DNA of 64,000 nucleotides from Arcuatula senhousia. Lineage: Eukaryota > Mollusca > Bivalvia > Mytilida > Mytilidae. Each line of letters begins with the position of its first letter. The first letter of the stretch is position 1. The stretch spans positions 16,675,184 to 16,739,183 of the forward strand of contig OZ020303.1 of assembly GCA_963971305.1 (NCBI GenBank), given 5' to 3'. Below are positions 54,301 to 60,300 of the stretch, one piece after another. The notes below the pieces were generated by a model. The model searched no databases and had not been told where the DNA came from. It saw only the letters and a program-made list of their open reading frames with translations. The position numbers and the translations under genes are program-made.

Positions 54301-57300
54301 ATAATAGTTAACATCATATAACGCTGTTGATGTACGTTTTTTTTCAGACGTATATATCATAAAAATCTAAAACTTTATTATCAACAACCGTACAAGATTT
54401 TTAAAAATGGCGTCGTTTAAGTGTAAGATACATCAATACTAAACATTTAACATACTAGAACTTTGTTTAAAATATCAAAGACATAATATAAAACAAAATA
54501 TGAAAAATCTAAATGTTTCTAGGCATTATACCTTTACAGGAATACCGAATTAACAACACGTCTCTTATACTGCAATATTCACTGGTTTTTACAGTGCATG
54601 AAAGCTTCCCCGAACATTTGCTCTTTAACTTTAACATCACATCTCTTGGACACTTCCGGAACTCATTTTTGTATCTAGCATTGAAAATTTCCAACACTTC
54701 TCCTGCCCCGCAATGTATGGTACGTCCACCTTCAATTTCGACCTTGATATCTGCAATATCAATCAATATTGCTTTTTGTAATGTAAGCATTTTAAACATC
54801 GACTCCTAAATCTTTTGAATGGAAATGTCTTATAATTTTTCCATGTTTTTAGTGAAAAAAAAACAACATTATATGTAGCTGCATAAATATAGGCAATTGG
54901 TACCAACATTAATCTGCACTACTGATAAAGCTAGTATAAGGTATGCTGTTTACCAAAGATCAACATAACATATTAAGGGAGTGATCACATGATTTTTATG
55001 GGGGGCTGTGGTGAAATTTGAAATAAAAAGGCAGGATGACAAAAATCCAGAAATAAAAAGGCAGTTAAGTGCTTTGAATAAAAAAAGGCAGGATGGTATC
55101 TTTGGTTGAAAGAAATTATAGTAGGTTTAAAAACAAAAAAATCCAGCCTCTGCTTTTTCCGAAAATAAAAAGGCAGGACGAAGAAAAATCTCCATAGCCC
55201 CCCACTATAAAAATCAAATAGTTGCTTCCTAAGTATTTCAGAATTTTACAAACCAGGTTGCTGTTTCATTAAGCGATTGCTAAATAGCGTACTCGTATTG
55301 GTAATTGACTTCATGTTTATTTATAAGGAGGGCGTAGCCCGACGACTTAAATAAACTGAAGAAAATTACTGATTTATTCTTTTCTAGCTAGAATGTTATA
55401 CAATTATCACCCTAGTTGGTGTGTGACCCGGTGGTTTCTTTCCCCGAGAAAGTAAAGTCACCCAAGGGCTTGCCCCGATGGTGACCTTACTTTTCAAGGG
55501 GAAAGAAATGCCGGGTCACATATAATCTAGGGTGATAACTATTGTTTAAAACAATGAAACAATTCAATATTAAATCCTAAACATATTTAAGACATATTGA
55601 ACTTTTTTCCATGGGAAAAACAACCTACACAATGTTGAAGAAAAATCGTGGGGCTATCGTTGAAATTCTCACGAGAGGGTGACATTACCATGCGACCCAA
55701 CGATTACCGGTTGACCCAACGAATATCACATGTCACGTGACAACGTCTAATAGAATCACAATAACGATTTTTATATGAGTATATAATATAACAGTTATCA
55801 GCTTTGTTTTAACTGACAACATCATTTTATACTTCACCTCAGCCGTCACTTATCTTAAAGTGTTGTATGATTGGTCAGAAAGCAAAATAGAAATCATTGA
55901 ATATGCATACTAGAAAATAAGTTATCAAATGCAATTTAAATGAGGATGTTAAGCTAACGATCGGTATCTAAACTTTTAGAATACACAAGACATTGTAGCA
56001 TTAGGTGTTGAGTTGACCAGTTTAGCTTTAAATACTCAATCTTAACTAGATGTTTAAATAGCCAGCATTCATTCACCGTTTAAACACACGTTTCCCTCTT
56101 CCATCATTAACTACCATATAAGTGGTTTTTTTTCGCGTGTGGAAAATTTCGCGTTTTTGGTGTAAAACAGGGTGTTTTTATCTTTGCGTAATGTAATTTT
56201 CGCGGTTTCATATCCTTACTATTACTTAAATATGATGGATTAATATTTCGCGTATTCTAATTTTCGCGTCCTAACGAATGCCTCGAATAAAGCGAAAATT
56301 AAATCACCGCGAAAATAACCACTTATACGGTATATGATAACCATCTTGCTCTCCATAGTCGGCTTCCGAAAATGATTTTAACATAAAATACCCGTCAAAG
56401 ATATTTTAATTGATTTGCATAAAGCAGTTTTAGCAATTTCGTACGTTAATTAACAGGACAATGACCATCGTTAGGTGTATATGTTTTATCACAACTATTC
56501 AAAGGCGGACACAAATTGTGTATGGGTACCATAAGAAGTTACTCCTTGAAATATGTATAGACAGCATTACCAAATTAACCGTTTCGATTACGCTTTCGAA
56601 ATTTGTATTTTGAGGCCATTTTGTCGACGACCTTTGTTGATGGACCAAAGATTCCCGAGGGTAATCACAATCCTGGTAATGAGACTACGAAATTACCAAA
56701 ATTTTTTAACTTTCCCATTAATTCAAAATTGTTTAAAACACCTGGTTTCTTTCCTTGTATTGCACATAGTCGATATCCTCGTCCCTGATTCGATAGTTTT
56801 GGATTCGAGTAATTTTCGTTCAATACTTTTGGTTTTTCACCTTCCAATATTTTGATTCCAGTGCTGCTTATGAGCGTGAACTACCTTGAATATGCATATA
56901 AAGCATAACATAATTTACCGTTTTTATATTGTTTTTGGTATTTTGTATTTGAAACCACAATTTCATAACCACTGCTGGTGGACCAGAGGTCCCCATGGGT
57001 AATCATAAGCCCGGTAGTTAGACTTGTTGAACACGAATTTACACCCCCAAAGAAAAAAAACCAACTTAATTATTGTCTTAATTAAAAATTGTTTAAAGCA
57101 CCAGGTTTCTTTCATTATATTAAACATGATCCCCTGTGCTGCATTTGGCTTCACTGTCGGATTGTATAGGGCTTTGGTCCTTTTCCTTCAATACTTTTTG
57201 GTTTCGACCTTCCAATGTTTTGATTCTAATACTGTCGATGAAAAGTATCTCTAAGAAATATGCATATAGTAATACAGCACAACCAAAGTAACATTTTTTG

Positions 57301-60300
57301 TACCTCTTTGGAATATTGTCACTTCGAAAAAAAACCGAGTAGATAACCGCTGTTGGTTTACCAGAGATCCCCGAGTGTATTCACAAAATCATTGAAATTT
57401 CTCAATGCCTAAGTTCAAAATTGAGTAAAACACTAGGTTTCTTTCCATGCAGTGCACATGATCGCTACCCTTGGTGCCCTTTTTTTCTTTCGATCGTCTT
57501 GGCTTTGATTACTTTTCAATACTTTTGGTTTCCAACCTTTCAATGTTTTGATTCAAATGCTGCTTCTGAGAAGTAACTCCTCGAAATATGCATTAAAATC
57601 ATCACAAAATTAACTACCTTTTTGGTATTTGTATTTTATAAGGTACTGACAACTAATTTATATACGCAACTTGTTTCAGTAATAACATGCGAGGTAAATC
57701 TGTTATATATTATTGCGTATTATTTCGAACATTCAACCATTGGTTATTACAAAACATAGATACCAGATAATTTTCAATAACTAAAGGCCTGTTTTTCTAT
57801 TAACAAACATGTTTATGGTTTAAAAAAATCTGAAACATGTTTAAGCCTATACCATAAACATGTTTAATTGGGAAAGTAAAGGATTAAAAAACGCAAATGT
57901 TTTAACTGTTTAAGGAAAATGGCGCATAAAAACAAGCACACATCATAGCAACTTGCAGAAATAAGACTCGCACTTCTATCAAGTTTTTCAGCATGCTTAT
58001 ATAGAAAAAACCTCATCATGATCCTTGCCAGCCTCTGCAGAGATGTCAAGAAGGACGAATATGTAATTTTAATGGAGCCTTTATGAATCAATGTTCGGCT
58101 TGGATGTTTTGCATTCTCGAGAGGATGGCAGATGATTTGAGCATGCAAATGTTTCAACAAAAATAGTAGACATACGAAATGCCCCAGAGGAACAACAGAA
58201 ATAAAATGACAAATTCAGCCCTCTTGCAGGCTGTCTGTAGTCTACGGGTGGATTGTTTTGCCCGTACGTATTTTTCTGCCTATTAATTTTGTTGAGCAGA
58301 TAGTTCTTCGGTCACACGTTCAGTTCATTTGCCTTTGAACATATGCTTGTCCGTCACACTTAGGTTACTCTTTGAGCTTAAGGTTTTTTTTTCCAAAACT
58401 ATATAAACTGAGATCATCATGAAACTTTATATACCTTCAGACGGCATTGTGCATGTTTTGAGATGTACATGTACCAGAAATATACTGACGAGAAAATAAA
58501 GTAGCTAAGAAATGTTTTACACCAAATATTAACCTTAATTAAGTATGTGTTCATGCAATTTTTTTTTCTTATCTTAAATGTATATTTTTTTTACCCATAT
58601 ATAACTGATAAAGAATAAGACCAACTTTGCAAAACTGCATCTCGTGATATCAATTTAATTAATTCTACTTAACTCAGCTTTGCCCAATCGGAGAAAATTC
58701 GCTTACCATTGTATTTTCAATAAAGTTGACGATTTGTATAAACAATAACTTTTTTTCAGGTGTACCAGACTCTAGACATGCTTAGCGTCTTTCATTCATC
58801 CGAGATTCATAATGCCATCACTGAAATCTTCCAGCAGAAAAATTCCTCTTGTTGGAAAATAATTCCTTTCAGAGACCTTGGTGACAATTGAAGAGCAATA
58901 CATAAAGGAGACGATCTTTGGGAGAGTGAACGACAGTCATTGAACATGAAGGATCATAAAGTTTGAAACCATTCATTCCGCTACACATAAAGTGTTTATG
59001 AACACCTTTTATACAAAATTCCATTTATAACAGTTTAAAATTTGCTTACGCTGAACATGCATATATTAAGAAGTTACAGAAGTATTTGAATCATAACAAT
59101 GGACAAGTCGAAAACAACAGAAGTACCAGTCTTATTAAGATACAGACCTTCAATCTTACTCCCATTTTTTGCTTGTCTGCCATTCAACTGGTGTTAGGAA
59201 AAGTACTGAAAGACCAAGCGTTCCAACAGAGAAGCAAAAATCCAGCAATGTACAATTCTACATGTTCGATATAAGAAACAAGGTGTTTTAACAATTTTGA
59301 GTTTAGACAGTCGAATTTTCTTTATTAATAAAAATATGTTGGTTCTAAGTTGTTGAAACTTGATATGCTTATCCATTAAAGCTTCACAATCCTCAATTTT
59401 TTGTTTGTTTGGGCTTTTGTTGACATATATTGTTGTTTATATTTTGATAACTTCTTTGTTATTTATACCCTCGATTAAAGAGTGATAGTATATTTAGTGC
59501 TAGGGGTGTCTGTGTGTCCTTCGTTACACCTGATGCCGGAATTCTTCCGCAAACTCTGGTGGTAGTTTCACTTTCACGCACAATCTTTGTATCATAATGC
59601 AGATGTGAACATTACTTTCTATTTTAGAATTTCAACAAAATGACGATTAATTTTCGGGGTTCATATGGCAAGCCGTTTTACTATTTGTTTTAACTTCAAG
59701 ATATCTCATATAATTTATAAGATAGCTTACATAATCCAGCTTTTATAAGCTCTTATAAGATATCTTATAAAGTATATAGAATATCTAATAACGAAAATTA
59801 TATGAGATATCTTATAAACTTTCAAAGATACCTTATATAGTTTATAAAATATCTCATATAATTTTAAAGATAATTATCTCATTTAATTGTCTTTCAAAGA
59901 TATCTTCTATACTTCATAAGATATCTTATATACTTTATAAGATATCTTTTATACTTTATAAGATATCTTTTATTCTTTATAAGATATCTTTTATACTTTA
60001 TAAGATATCTCCTACAGTTTATAAAATATAAATTATATGAGAGCGGAAAGCAGTGCTTCCCCAGTCGATCGCAAGATATCTTATAAACTATATGAGATAT
60101 CTTATATATTATTTATAAATCTTATATATCTTGAAGTTAGAATAAATAGTAAAACGGCTTGCCATAGTTTATGCTAGGAAAACATGGATAGGCTGTTTAA
60201 CTACAAGGGGGGTCTTCTTTTATCCACAACATCTCCTAAACGGCAAGATCACAGTTGCTTAGACCATAACCCAAAGTCAAACTCCTGCGCAGTAGGCTTA

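Noticed and set aside
57864..58160. 98-codon minus frame
   Set aside because: No recognisable domain, no splice or transcript context.
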